A DNA stretch of 64,000 nt. Source: Myxococcota bacterium (GTDB lineage Bacteria > Myxococcota_C > UBA6777). Each line of letters starts with the position of its first letter. Positions within the stretch are counted from its first letter, which is position 1. Below the pieces are notes generated by a model that saw only the letters and a list, made by a program, of their open reading frames with translations, was not told the DNA's origin and did no database searches. The translations under genes and the position numbers were made by a program. The stretch is from assembly GCA_023150835.1 (NCBI GenBank), contig JAKLKB010000013.1, positions 20,876 through 84,875 on the forward strand, read 5' to 3'. Below, piece by piece: positions 1 to 8,410 of this stretch.

Positions 1-950
1 TCGGGATCAGCCAACAGCGCATCCGCGATGATCGGGATCGGGCGCTCCACCAACGGCAACATCACTTGTTTGCCCACCAGCGCCGCATACCCCTCAAGAC
101 GCGGTAGCTCCTCCGCGATGCGCTTGCGCAAAAGCTCCACGCGCTCCTCTTGCCCCGCTGCGATGGCCGCTTCCAGACGACGGTGCAGTTCTCCCGCAGG
201 ATCAGGATGCACCGCCACCGCCGTGTCACCCAACATCGTCTCAGGCCGCGTTGTGGCGATCTCGATAAATCGGCCCTGTTCGCCGATCACAGGGTAGCGA
301 AAAAACCAAAAGTGAGTTTTCACATTCTTGTACACAAGTTCATCGTTGGACAGCGCCGATTGAATCCCCACAGACCAGTTGATCAGACGCTTTCCGCGAT
401 ACACCAAGCCGTCACGAAACAGTTCAGAAAAAGCGTACTGAACGGCATGTGTAAATTCGGGCGACATCGTAAATTGCGTGCGTTCCCAATCCAACGAGGC
501 TCCGATCCGCCGAAGCTGCGACAAGATCCGCCCACCATAATGCTCTTTCCATTCCCAGATCCGCTCTAACATCTTGCGGCGACCGAGATCATGGCGCGTC
601 ACACGCTCATCTTCCCACAACCGGCGCTCGACCACCGCTTGCGTCGCAACCCCCGCATGATCCGTCCCCGGCATCCACAACGCCTCATACCCTTGCATCC
701 GCGCATGGCGGATCAAAAAATCCTGAATGCTGTTATTGAGCGCATGGCCCAAGTGCAACGCCCCCGTCACGTTCGGTAGCGGGATCATGATCGTGTACGG
801 CTTGCGCTGCTCGTTGACTTCGGCATGAAAAAAACCATTTTCTTCCCACCACTTGTACCATCCTTCTTCGATCATCGTTGGATCGAACGCTGGACTCTCA
901 CAAGGCGGCGGACACGCGGTGATCTCCCTCGCTGCGGGCTTCTCGAACAT
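1..950 (-). CDS. valS: Valyl-tRNA synthetase, 5' part (runs off the window)
   Basis: This class Ia synthetase charges tRNA-Val with valine in the cytoplasm. I translated the minus strand from the ATG at 950. After an unusual Cys/Pro-containing N-terminus it reads YTIMIPLPNVTGALHLGHAL, which holds the HIGH signature (HLGH, residues 66-69). MPGTDHAGVATQ follows, the signature that separates ValS from IleS and LeuS. TTRPETMLGDTAVAVHP marks the start of the editing (CP1) domain. About 316 codons are present and the rest lies beyond base 1. No other gene lies between its start and the next minus-strand gene; the gap at 951-1233 holds a family-B repeat. Seen in sequence: the motifs. Inferred: a normal full-length gene outside the window. 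Confidence 0.96.
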   Translation of the reverse strand, partial: MFEKPAAREITACPPPCESPAFDPTMIEEGWYKWWEENGFFHAEVNEQRKPYTIMIPLPNVTGALHLGHALNNSIQDFLIRHARMQGYEALWMPGTDHAGVATQAVVERRLWEDERVTRHDLGRRKMLERIWEWKEHYGGRILSQLRRIGASLDWERTQFTMSPEFTHAVQYAFSELFRDGLVYRGKRLINWSVGIQSALSNDELVYKNVKTHFWFFRYPVIGEQGRFIEIATTRPETMLGDTAVAVHPDPAGELHRRLEAAIAAGQEERVELLRKRIAEELPRLEGYAALVGKQVMLPLVERPIPIIADALLADP

Positions 951-1053
951 CGGCTTACTTACTCCTTGCGCTTTTCTCGCGCTTTTCCCATCTCGGCCAA
1001 AAAAACAAGGCGCGTACTATACCCAAACCAACCCACCCAAGCAAAAGGTCTTT

Positions 1054-1210
1054 CAAAGAGGACTTATACAGTTCTTCATAAACCCCCGTGTTCGCGCCAC
1101 TTCAAGCGACAGCGCCGTTGGTTTGAAAAGCAGTGCTCGTTTCGCCAAACACGGGGTCAAGGGGCGAACGTCCCTTGTGGGGTGTGGGGCAAAGCCCCAC
1201 CCAATCAAAA
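1054..1210. repeat. Interspersed hairpin repeat, family B copy 1
   Basis: This stretch carries AGAGGACTTATACAG at its left end, a CCCCGTGTTCG block, and GGGGTCAAGGGGCGAACG, then ends in the hairpin GGGGCAAAGCCCCA. Clearly related blocks in the same order occur at 13336-13478, and related blocks in reverse orientation at 53818-54090. It lies between valS and the next gene and codes for nothing I recognise. Confidence 0.7.
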
Positions 1211-1233
1211 CAAACCCCGCTGCGTTCTCCCTA

Positions 1234-1959
1234 TCAAAGAGAAGTGTCTTTGTCCGCTGTCGCGCTGTGGCTTTGCTTGCGATAGGGGCGACGAGCCCCG
1301 TAAAACAAGCAACGACGGTGAAACCAACGGCGGCTTTTCATCCAGCCTTTGCGAAAGGTGGCGAGTACATCGACCACAAGGTACGCAGGCGGCGTCTTGC
1401 TGTCATTCTGACGACCGAGTGCAGCGTTGGGGTCGTTGTCCATGATCCCTTTGGCGCGATCTAGCAAACCTGTCCCTGTACCCGACCCTGTCGCAAGACT
1501 GCGCAGCGTCAACTCGGGCGGAACGGCATCTTGCACACTACACCCCGGCACTCGCTCGATTCCCACCTTGTAAGCGTTGTCATGCCCTTGCCAAGACGTT
1601 CCTTGTGTATAACTCGATGGCAGCGCAACTTCCTCGGTCGTTCCGACCCCCACGTACACCGCAACCTCTCGCGGAGCGTCCTTGATCTTGGCGATCTCGC
1701 GGCGGATCCGCGTCCGCACCGCCTCTGCCTCCAATGCCGCGTACTGTTGGCTGTCCATCGCTTCCGCGATCGCCCGATCCACCGCTGGCACCCAAAAACT
1801 CCGCTCCATCATCAAGTATCCCTGAAATGCCCCCACCCCCATCCCCAACACTACCAGCAACAAGACGATCTTTCCCATCCCACCGCCTTGACCACTGTTA
1901 TCCGCCATCGCTGCGGAACGCCCTTGTGCTGCCCGCTGACTTGACATCCCATACGCCAT
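1234..1959 (-). CDS. Unknown single-pass membrane protein
   Basis: I do not recognise this gene. The ATG at 1959 was chosen because GGAG lies about 8 bases upstream; the open frame continues further upstream without support. The 241-residue product has a Gly/Ala/Gln-rich cytoplasmic N-terminus, one membrane segment (about residues 31-50, KIVLLLVVLGMGVGAFQGYL) and a soluble region with an Ala/Glu/Arg-rich helix near residues 65-90. The soluble part is probably periplasmic. The last 35-40 residues are Arg/Lys-rich and are encoded over a family-A-like hairpin (1281-1306), so the C-terminus may be repeat-derived. A pair of 22-base direct repeats sits just upstream (1974-2020). Confidence 0.6.
   Translation of the reverse strand: MAYGMSSQRAAQGRSAAMADNSGQGGGMGKIVLLLVVLGMGVGAFQGYLMMERSFWVPAVDRAIAEAMDSQQYAALEAEAVRTRIRREIAKIKDAPREVAVYVGVGTTEEVALPSSYTQGTSWQGHDNAYKVGIERVPGCSVQDAVPPELTLRSLATGSGTGTGLLDRAKGIMDNDPNAALGRQNDSKTPPAYLVVDVLATFRKGWMKSRRWFHRRCLFYGARRPYRKQSHSATADKDTSL
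1281..1306. repeat. Family-A-like hairpin inside a gene 3' end
   Basis: TAGGGGCGACGAGCCCCGTA contains GGGGC...GCCCC and ends in TAAAAC. In reverse complement it resembles the AAAACGTAGGGGCAGCCCC core at 2651, 60526 and 60607. It lies in the last codons of the 1234-1959 gene. Confidence 0.45.
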
Positions 1960-1973
1960 CGTTCTTGCTCCTT

Positions 1974-2020
1974 CGCAAACATACAGAGTTGACACACACG
2001 CAAACATACAGAGTTGACAC
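1974..2020. repeat. Tandem 22-base direct repeat in a divergent intergenic region
   Basis: CGCAAACATACAGAGTTGACAC occurs twice, at 1974-1995 and 1999-2020 (period 25), with a fragment (AAGCAAACACTATACA) following at about 2034. Each copy contains TTGACA on the plus strand. It lies between the minus gene starting at 1959 and the plus gene starting at 2131, so it could be an operator or promoter pair. No well-placed -10 box is visible. Confidence 0.55.
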
Positions 2021-2130
2021 GCGACCCCGAAACAAGCAAACACTATACACCACATTTCCCCCCACAGCGCGATCCCCACGCCCACACAAAGGATCGGATC
2101 GCTCTCCCTCCCAGAAAGGATCCCAAGCTC

Positions 2131-2586
2131 TTGACCAAAACCCTTCATGAACACATCGCTGATCCCAACATCCGAAAAGCCGTCATCCGCGACTGCGTTG
2201 TCGTCCTCGAAGAAGAAGTCAACAAAAAAGGCGGGCTCAGCGGGCTTGTCGTCAAAGGCGGCTTCAAAGTCATCAAAGGTGTCGGTAGTGGCACGCTTGA
2301 ACGCTTGATCGATTGGCTGCTCGACGAGTTTGTCGACGCCATGGAACCCTTTTACCAACAATTCCAACAGATCGACGAAGCCGCCCGCCCCACCTTTGCT
2401 CGCTTTGTCGAAGACCGCACAGACGCCGTCGCCAACGCCTTAATCGGCGTCACCGATCAACGGCGACAGCGCGCCAAAAACAAACTTCTGATCGGTGCCT
2501 ACGACAAACTCCGCCCCCAAGCCCTCCAACACGTCCGCGAAGGCGTCCCCTCCGTCGGTCGGCTCCTTCACAAATACATCGTTTAA
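2131..2586 (+). CDS. DUF6918-type protein
   Basis: The 151-residue soluble product resembles, from memory, the DUF6918 family of Myxococcota and Actinobacteria. The order matches: an N-terminal Leu/His-rich helix, a DP.IR.AVIRDC segment, EVNKKGGLSGLVVKGGFKVIKG (about residues 27-48), a central DEF.DAMEP helix, and a C-terminal AYDKLRP...VPSVGRLLHKYI. Its function is unknown. I chose the TTG at 2131 because AAAGGA lies about 10 bases upstream; the longer frame from 2014 has a Pro/His-rich N-terminus that looks non-coding. There is no signal peptide or membrane segment. It is followed by a family-A repeat cluster. Confidence 0.72.
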   Translation: MTKTLHEHIADPNIRKAVIRDCVVVLEEEVNKKGGLSGLVVKGGFKVIKGVGSGTLERLIDWLLDEFVDAMEPFYQQFQQIDEAARPTFARFVEDRTDAVANALIGVTDQRRQRAKNKLLIGAYDKLRPQALQHVREGVPSVGRLLHKYIV

Positions 2587-2617
2587 CCCGCTGCTTCTCG
2601 CTTTTCACAAAAGCTAG

Positions 2618-2862
2618 GACTCAGACGAAATCCGCCCGTTGCGTGATCGTAAAACGTAGGGGCAGCCCCCTGTGGCTGCCCAACCACAGGGCAGTTCCAG
2701 CGGATCGCAAAACGTAGGGGCAGCCCCCTGTGGGCCCAACCACAGGGCAGTTCCAGCGGATCGCAAAACGTAGGGGCAGCTCCCTGTGGATGCCCAACCA
2801 CAGGGCAGATCCAGCGGATCGCCCCTACCCTTCGATCACACTTCTCTTGGATATCGTATGAC
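2618..2862. repeat. Interspersed repeat family A, three tandem cores
   Basis: AAAACGTAGGGGCAGCCCC-type cores begin at 2651, 2709 and 2765 (spacing 58 and 56). Each is followed by CTGTGG and a CCACAGGGCAG arm, so each can form a long hairpin. The left edge reads CGAAATCCGCCC and the right edge GATCACAC...TTGGATATCGTATG. The same edges flank the inverted copy near 63722-63828. It fills the gap between two convergent genes and codes for nothing. Confidence 0.8.
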
Positions 2863-2887
2863 GCAGCAAAGCATCACCAGACCGCCA

Positions 2888-3373
2888 TCAATCGGCAGAT
2901 TCGGAGTCTCTTCGTCGATTTCTGGCTTCTTCGTTGGCTTTTTGTGCGGCTTCGATCAGTTCGCGGGTCGGCATCAAGATCACCAAGCAAAAGATCCCCG
3001 CCCCCATAAAGCTGTAAGAGACCTGCAAAGAAGCCCCCATCATCGACAAGATGAAGCCATAAACACAGATCGACTCACACAACGCCAGACGGAGGATGAA
3101 CACCATAAACGGATGGGCGGACTTCATCAGCACCGGCAACGCAAACAAAGCCAACACACCCACCGCCACGCTCGCCGCAGCAAATGTCATGGTGAGCAGA
3201 CTCACCATCGCTGCGCTTTCTGTGGCGCGCTTTGCGATCTGTTCGGCAGTCATCTGTGCGCGCAGGATGTAAGCGATCAGCGCATACAAAAATCCCGATC
3301 CGACCATCGCCCCCCACAACACATAAAAAATCAACCCGGGATTTCCGCCTTGTGGTTGTGTCTGTCTTGTCAT
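2888..3373 (-). CDS. Small polytopic membrane protein, V/F-ATPase c-subunit-like in part
   Basis: The 161-residue product has about four hydrophobic segments (residues 13-38, 54-82, 88-110, 115-135) and a charged C-terminal tail (ANEEARNRRRDSESAD). The segment RLALCESICVYGFILSMMG has the small-residue plus buried-Glu pattern of rotor c-subunit helices (A.AE...YG.VI). That similarity is suggestive only, since no other ATPase subunit is nearby. ATG at 3373 follows AAGGAT. The next minus-strand gene upstream ends at 3399, so the two may be co-transcribed. Function unknown. Confidence 0.65.
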   Translation of the reverse strand: MTRQTQPQGGNPGLIFYVLWGAMVGSGFLYALIAYILRAQMTAEQIAKRATESAAMVSLLTMTFAAASVAVGVLALFALPVLMKSAHPFMVFILRLALCESICVYGFILSMMGASLQVSYSFMGAGIFCLVILMPTRELIEAAQKANEEARNRRRDSESAD

Positions 3374-3398
3374 GGTTCTTTATCCTTTTGGAAACGGG

Positions 3399-4403
3399 CT
3401 AGTTGCAGATCTGCATCACGCGATCTTTGCTGCCTTGAAAGCTGAATTCGTTGGCGATGATGTAGGTGTTTCCGCGATCCACGAGGCCTTGGCAAAAGTA
3501 GCCAACCACTTGCAGTTTGCTGCTATCGAAGCTAAACACCCGAACGATCGCACCCACTTGGGCTGCACGCATCGGTCGCAGCGCATAACGCGAAAGATTG
3601 CGGGCGGCGTCGATCTTGCTCTTGTCAAAGGAAAACACCCGAATAAAGCGGCGGATCGAACGCCACGTCAGCACTTCATTTCGAGAGCGAAGCCCCGCAA
3701 GCCAACTCCCCAACATCCGCATCCGCGCATCATCGAAGCTTTGGTTGCTCAACGCTGCCGCAAAACTGCGGGCTTGGGATTCGGGTACAACCGAGATCTG
3801 CGGCACAGGCGGCGGTTGCACAACCACCACAGGAGGAGGAAGTTCTTGACCCGAAGGAGGAGGTTCTTGACCGGAGGGAGGAGGAACGGGGGATCCGCTC
3901 GGTGCGGGCATATCGTCATCGGATGTGTTTGCGCCTGCGGGCGGGCTACCGGGCGGAAAATCGATCGGCATGGACCCGCAACGCAAGGTGGTGATGTCTT
4001 GTTGCAGCGCGATAAAGGCTTGTTGCGGTGTGCGTGTGAAGCGGTTGAACCACAAACCATCACGGATTCCACCCACTTGCACCGCAAGGCGCTTTTTGCC
4101 GTACTCACCGGGATTACAGAAGCGTGCGAGTGGGATGCTGCGTGCGAATTTGCGTCGCATCATCGGAAAGATCCGGCGTTGTTGCCAACCCGTAGGGGTC
4201 CGAATCCACACGCGCACCATAAAGCGGCCACCGCGCATACTCATCCGACGCCATACACGCCTTTTCACACGGATATTCATCATCACTTGCCCATCCATCG
4301 GCGTCAACACCACGTTGATCGCCTGAGCTTGCGCGCTGTGTTCGACGCCAAGCATCGCCATCCACAACGCACCGCACAGCACCAGTCCTTTGAATAAACG
4401 CAT
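3399..4403 (-). CDS. Secreted protein with a Pro-rich linker and C-terminal DUF4476-like domain
   Basis: The 334-residue product starts with a signal peptide (LFKGLVLCGALWMAMLGVE, cleavage near AQA at about 27). A basic globular region follows to residue 140, then a Pro-rich spacer at about 150-200 (PPPSGQEPPPSGQELPPP). The C-terminal domain has repeated F.FD.SK motifs (VFSFDKSKIDAARNL, VFSFDSSKLQVVGYF, EFSFQGSKDRV), which I recognise as the DUF4476 pattern common in Myxococcota and Bacteroidota. Periplasmic or outer-membrane location is inferred. ATG at 4403 is preceded by AAAGGAG. Biological role unknown. Confidence 0.75.
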   Translation of the reverse strand: MRLFKGLVLCGALWMAMLGVEHSAQAQAINVVLTPMDGQVMMNIRVKRRVWRRMSMRGGRFMVRVWIRTPTGWQQRRIFPMMRRKFARSIPLARFCNPGEYGKKRLAVQVGGIRDGLWFNRFTRTPQQAFIALQQDITTLRCGSMPIDFPPGSPPAGANTSDDDMPAPSGSPVPPPSGQEPPPSGQELPPPVVVVQPPPVPQISVVPESQARSFAAALSNQSFDDARMRMLGSWLAGLRSRNEVLTWRSIRRFIRVFSFDKSKIDAARNLSRYALRPMRAAQVGAIVRVFSFDSSKLQVVGYFCQGLVDRGNTYIIANEFSFQGSKDRVMQICN

Positions 4404-4509
4404 CGAATCTTTCTCCTTTGTCTGTTTTTTGAAGGCTGTTTTTCTGAAAAACTGCGGGCTTCTCTGAGAGCAGGTTCGGCGGTCGTAGACGAACGACTAC
4501 CCGCTCTAT

Positions 4510-6177
4510 TCAATCTTTGCGCTCAAGCCAAAGACTCCAAAGAACCAAAAAACCCAAGAGGCTGCCCAACGCATAACCACCAAACGAGAACCACGACAAA
4601 CCCAACAAGGCAGGCGTGCCAGAGTCCGCATTCATCGTCGCGATCAGCAAAAACACAAAGGACATCGCAACCATCAACTTGCGCCCATTTTGCCTGCGGT
4701 ACTCGCGCAAAAAAGCCTCGAACTGGACGTTATCGATCCCGAACTTGATCCGCCCATTTTCCACGCCCATCAAGATCTGTTGAGCGGTAACGGGGAATTG
4801 TTTAAGCAGACGAAGAAGCTGTGTAGACTGCCGAAAAAGCTGGTTGGTGATCGATTCAAAGCTGTATCGTTCTTTGACAACCGCCCGAACATAGGGCTCG
4901 ATCGCAGCGATCAGATCCATGTCGGGGTCCATCTGTTTGCCCACTCCTTCGACCGTGATCAGCGCCTTGAACATCATCGTATAATCGGGGGGAACCGCCA
5001 TGCGATGCCGCATCGCACCTTCCAAGATATCCTGCAACAACCCGCCAAACTCGATATCGGACATCCGCGCCCCCACAAGGTGCTTGTCCATCACCAACAT
5101 CACATCCGAAACAAATCGATCATAATCCACAGGCGCACGTTTTCGACCGATCTCGTACAGCACTTCGGCCACCCCTTCGTAATCGCGCCTGATCACCGCC
5201 AACAACAGATCGATGATGTAATCTTTCATCCGAGGCGTCAGCCGCCCAACCAAACCAAAGTCGATCAACGCCACAGACAGATCTTCTTCGATCAAGATGT
5301 TCCCGGGATGTAGATCCCCATGAAAAAATCCATACACAAAGATCATCTCACACACCACACGAAGTGTATTCTTGACGATCTGTACCCGATCTCCTAGAGA
5401 CTCCGTGATCTTCGAACCTTTGATCCGCTCCATCACAAGGATGCTTTTGTTCGACAAGGCGGGATAAGGGCGTGGGATATGCACCCCTTCGGCGTCTGCA
5501 AAGTTTTGGCGAAAGCGGTTGATGTTGCGTAGCTCGTGTGTAAAGTCGATCTCTTTTAAGATCTCTTTCTCGAACTCTTCGATCATCCCCACAGGATCGA
5601 ACAATTCGATGTCTGCAAAGATCTGTGTGGCTTGCTTTGCCAAGAACTTCATCAGCGAAAGATCGCTGGTCATCGACTCCCGCGCCCCCGGGCGAGCCAC
5701 TTTGACCACCACTTCGGTATCATCGGGCAGATACGCGATATGCACTTGTGCGATCGAAGCCGAAGCAAGGGGCTTTTCCTCAAAACGCAAAAACACTTCT
5801 TGGATCGGCTTTCCCAAAGACTCCTCGACTTGGATCTTGATCACCTCGAACGGAAGGGGCGCTGCGCTTGCTTGCAGGCGCTTAAACTCCACGATGTACT
5901 CTTCGGGGACGATATCTGCCCGTGTACTCAGGATCTGCCCCAACTTGATAAACGTCGGCCCCAACTCTTGGATCGCCATGCACAGACGTTGGGGCGTCGA
6001 CATCCCTTGATCGGGCTTGGCTTCTCCCACCAAGATCCGCCCGACGATATTTTCTTGCAGGTTCATCCGCGTCACCAGTTCGCCAAAACCATGACGCACC
6101 AGCACCGTGATGATCTGTCGCAAACGGCCAACATCTTGCCACGCTTGCCCGATATTCGCATACCGCAATGGGTTCAT
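4510..6177 (-). CDS. ubiB: ABC1/AarF/UbiB-family protein kinase-like ATPase
   Basis: This 555-residue protein belongs to the UbiB family, membrane-associated atypical kinases/ATPases that support ubiquinone or other isoprenoid lipid metabolism. Visible motifs: the KxGQ motif (FIKLGQILSTR, KLGQ at residues 78-81), ASASIAQVH in the Ala-rich nucleotide loop, the catalytic FHGDLHPGNI, and metal-binding IDFGLVGRL. Two hydrophobic segments near the C-terminus (about 505-520 and 530-550) are typical membrane anchors. ATG at 6177 was chosen over the adjacent TTG at 6180 because GGAGG is 7 bases upstream. No other ubiquinone genes are in the window, so the exact lipid pathway is open. Confidence 0.92.
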   Translation of the reverse strand: MNPLRYANIGQAWQDVGRLRQIITVLVRHGFGELVTRMNLQENIVGRILVGEAKPDQGMSTPQRLCMAIQELGPTFIKLGQILSTRADIVPEEYIVEFKRLQASAAPLPFEVIKIQVEESLGKPIQEVFLRFEEKPLASASIAQVHIAYLPDDTEVVVKVARPGARESMTSDLSLMKFLAKQATQIFADIELFDPVGMIEEFEKEILKEIDFTHELRNINRFRQNFADAEGVHIPRPYPALSNKSILVMERIKGSKITESLGDRVQIVKNTLRVVCEMIFVYGFFHGDLHPGNILIEEDLSVALIDFGLVGRLTPRMKDYIIDLLLAVIRRDYEGVAEVLYEIGRKRAPVDYDRFVSDVMLVMDKHLVGARMSDIEFGGLLQDILEGAMRHRMAVPPDYTMMFKALITVEGVGKQMDPDMDLIAAIEPYVRAVVKERYSFESITNQLFRQSTQLLRLLKQFPVTAQQILMGVENGRIKFGIDNVQFEAFLREYRRQNGRKLMVAMSFVFLLIATMNADSGTPALLGLSWFSFGGYALGSLLGFLVLWSLWLERKD

Positions 6178-6263
6178 CAAAAAGCCTCCCTCGGCTCAAA
6201 TAGACAGGTCACGACTCGCTTTTTTATCGTCCAGCTCGAAAAAGACGGTGACTTGCGAAAGAG

Positions 6264-6292
6264 TTGTTGCACAAGCAACCGCATCATACAAA
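6264..6292 (+). promoter_or_regulatory. Candidate sigma-70-type promoter
   Basis: TTGTTG (6264-6269) and TACAAA (6287-6292) are separated by 17 bases, 46 bases upstream of the ATG at 6338. Both boxes match consensus imperfectly. Confidence 0.35.
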
Positions 6293-6337
6293 CATCCGAC
6301 AATCACCACAAACCTTTCCTTCACAAAAGGAACCTTT

Positions 6338-6913
6338 ATGCCCTTATACCGCTCGCTTTGCAACGCGCCCATTCCGCTCGGGCGTTTTTTTTGTTGGTTC
6401 GGAGTGTCGGCGCTGATCGTGATGGCAGGAGTGCAAGCCACACACGCGCAAAGTACCCGTCCCACCGCACAAAAAGAACGAGATTCCATGCTTTTGCGCC
6501 ATCGCATCGAGATGGGCGCACAAGTCGACTTTTCTCGCGACGCACGCGCCCCTTTTGGGGCGGGACTGCGCGTGGGTTATCAATATCGGATGCTTGCGCA
6601 GATCCACCTTGGCGCGTGGGTGCATTGGGCGTATCACGGCGTTGCGCAAGAGGCGCGGGCTGCGCTTGGTCTACATCTGCTCCTTGATCTGTTGCCGATC
6701 ATGCCCTTTCTTCAACTCAGCTTTGGCTTGCAAACCCGCCTCACGCCGATCGGCCTATTCTTTACACCGGACGTTCATGCGGCTCTCGGTGTCGAGATCC
6801 CGATCAGTACGCGCTGGCGTCTTGGTGCAGCCTTCCACTTTTACCTCCCCACTTCCCCCGAATCTTTCCCCACAACACAAAGCTTGCTTCTCCATGCGGC
6901 ATGGGTATGGTAG
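6338..6913 (+). CDS. Putative small outer-membrane beta-barrel protein
   Basis: The 191-residue product has an N-terminal signal sequence (hydrophobic FFCWFGVSALIVMAGVQA, likely cleavage after ATHAQ at about 37). A region of alternating hydrophobic and polar residues follows, ending in an aromatic residue (AAWVW). This fits a small transmembrane barrel. The ATG at 6338 has AAAGGAA upstream; the longer open frame lacks an RBS. It is followed 59 bases later by another barrel-like gene on the same strand. No family name can be assigned by eye. Confidence 0.7.
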   Translation: MPLYRSLCNAPIPLGRFFCWFGVSALIVMAGVQATHAQSTRPTAQKERDSMLLRHRIEMGAQVDFSRDARAPFGAGLRVGYQYRMLAQIHLGAWVHWAYHGVAQEARAALGLHLLLDLLPIMPFLQLSFGLQTRLTPIGLFFTPDVHAALGVEIPISTRWRLGAAFHFYLPTSPESFPTTQSLLLHAAWVW

Positions 6914-6972
6914 ACTCCAATCGTTTTGTATCCCTGAGGCCGCAACCTCACTTGTAGAGAAAGGAGCTTGGG

Positions 6973-7617
6973 ATGATCCACATCCTTCGCTGTATCCGTC
7001 AAATTGCTTTGTTTGGTTTGCTTCTTTCGGGCGCTTCCCTTGCCTTGCCTTCCCAAGCCCACGCACAATTCAAACACCACGGGTTGGGCATCATCGCAGG
7101 AACGCGCTACACCTTTAACGTCGAAGGCGATCCCAACTCTCCAAACGCGCTCGCCAAGCGTGGCTACGGCGTCAGCATCGCCTACTTCAATTTCGGCCTC
7201 GAATACCAATACCGCTTCCTCAACAACTGGCTCGTGGGTGTCGATGCCCATATCTCTTTCCATAGCTGCAACGCTGGAAATCCCCCTGTCTCCAAAGGCG
7301 GCTCTGCGGTCTGCGAACGCGCCGTCTCGACGCCGATTATGTTCGCCGCCATGACCGAGATCCGCTATCTTTTCCTGACCGACGAGTTCCGTCCCTACGT
7401 CGGTTTGGGGATCGGCGTCTGGCAATCGCTGGCTTTTGTCGAAGAAGGTCTGACTTCTTTTGGCGGCGTTGTGACGGTCGGATTTGAATACTTTGTCAAA
7501 GAAGAGATCTCGATCGGTTTGCGCATCCGAAACGGACTCCAACTGCTCATCGGAGCCCAAAATATCACGCCCTTTTATACCCTGTCTGGCGGCTTTGTTT
7601 TTAACGCCTACTTCTAG
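6973..7617 (+). CDS. Putative outer-membrane beta-barrel protein (OmpW/OprF-barrel size)
   Basis: This 214-residue product has a signal peptide (LFGLLLSGASLALPSQAHAQ, cleaved near 31). Amphipathic strands follow (GLGIIAGTRYTFNVEG, GLEYQYRFLNNWLVGVDAH, FRPYVGLGIGVWQS) and the protein ends in Phe (GGFVFNAYF), a classic barrel assembly signal. Two Cys residues (HSCNAG and AVCER) could form a loop disulfide. ATG at 6973 follows AAAGGAG at the usual distance. Probably transcribed together with the upstream barrel gene. Substrate or role unknown. Confidence 0.75.
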   Translation: MIHILRCIRQIALFGLLLSGASLALPSQAHAQFKHHGLGIIAGTRYTFNVEGDPNSPNALAKRGYGVSIAYFNFGLEYQYRFLNNWLVGVDAHISFHSCNAGNPPVSKGGSAVCERAVSTPIMFAAMTEIRYLFLTDEFRPYVGLGIGVWQSLAFVEEGLTSFGGVVTVGFEYFVKEEISIGLRIRNGLQLLIGAQNITPFYTLSGGFVFNAYF

Positions 7618-7721
7618 CACCACACCTCAATGCCTACCTCTCACGTCACCCTGCGCTGACTCCCCTGCTTTCTCCTGTCTGATCCGCCTTTTCCTTCGTT
7701 TCTCTTGCTCACGAAAATCCT

Positions 7722-7750
7722 TTGACGGCGGGTGACTCTTCTGTTAAGAA
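7722..7750 (+). promoter_or_regulatory. Candidate promoter of hpt
   Basis: TTGACG (7722-7727) and TAAGAA (7745-7750) are 17 bases apart, with TGT just before the -10 box (extended -10-like). It lies 44 bases upstream of the GTG start. Confidence 0.4.
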
Positions 7751-7793
7751 GCGGGCCACACGCCCCAAGGCCCCCGCACAAGGAGATATCATC

Positions 7794-8342
7794 GTGTCGA
7801 TCTTCAAAGACTCTCCCTTCGAGATCCTGCTCACCCAAGAACAAATCCATACCCGCATCCAAGAACTCGGTGCGCAGATCACCCAAGACTACCAAGACAA
7901 AGATCTCGTCTTGGTCGGCGTCTTGCGTGGAAGTTACCTCTTCCTCGCCGATCTCTCCCGTCACATCGATCTGCCTTTGATCGTCGACTTTCTTGCGGTC
8001 TCTTCGTACGGCACACGCACCCAAAGCTCGGGGGTCGTTCGCCTGACCAGCGACCTCTCGACCTCCATCGTCGACAAAGATGTCCTCATCGTCGAAGATA
8101 TCATCGACACAGGCTTGACCATGAACTACTTGGTCGAAAATCTCCAAACACGAAAACCCCGTTCTATCCGCGTCTGCTCGCTCCTCGATAAACCTGCCCG
8201 CAACATCCAGCCCGTCACAGTTCACTACCTCGGCTTCGAGATCCCCGACAAATTTGTCGTCGGATACGGACTCGATTATATGGGACGTTATCGAAACCTC
8301 CCTTACATCGGCTTTCTTAGTCACCCTCCCGTCGAAGACTAA
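7794..8342 (+). CDS. hpt: Hypoxanthine phosphoribosyltransferase
   Basis: This 182-residue enzyme salvages purines by transferring phosphoribose from PRPP to hypoxanthine or guanine. The PRPP-binding loop is VLIVEDIIDTGLT. The early LVLVGVLRGSYLFLADL supplies the PPi loop, and FEIPDKFVVGYGLDY is the C-terminal base-binding signature of HPRTs. Length is normal for the family. GTG at 7794 is the likely start because AAGGAG (7780-7785) is 8 bases upstream; the frame opens earlier (TTG at 7722) but that stretch holds the candidate promoter. Confidence 0.95.
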   Translation: MSIFKDSPFEILLTQEQIHTRIQELGAQITQDYQDKDLVLVGVLRGSYLFLADLSRHIDLPLIVDFLAVSSYGTRTQSSGVVRLTSDLSTSIVDKDVLIVEDIIDTGLTMNYLVENLQTRKPRSIRVCSLLDKPARNIQPVTVHYLGFEIPDKFVVGYGLDYMGRYRNLPYIGFLSHPPVED

Positions 8343-8410
8343 TCCCTCCCTCCCGCGAACTTCTTCCTAGACATACTCTCTCGATCGGGCGCAGCCCGCC
8401 CCTTGCTGCT

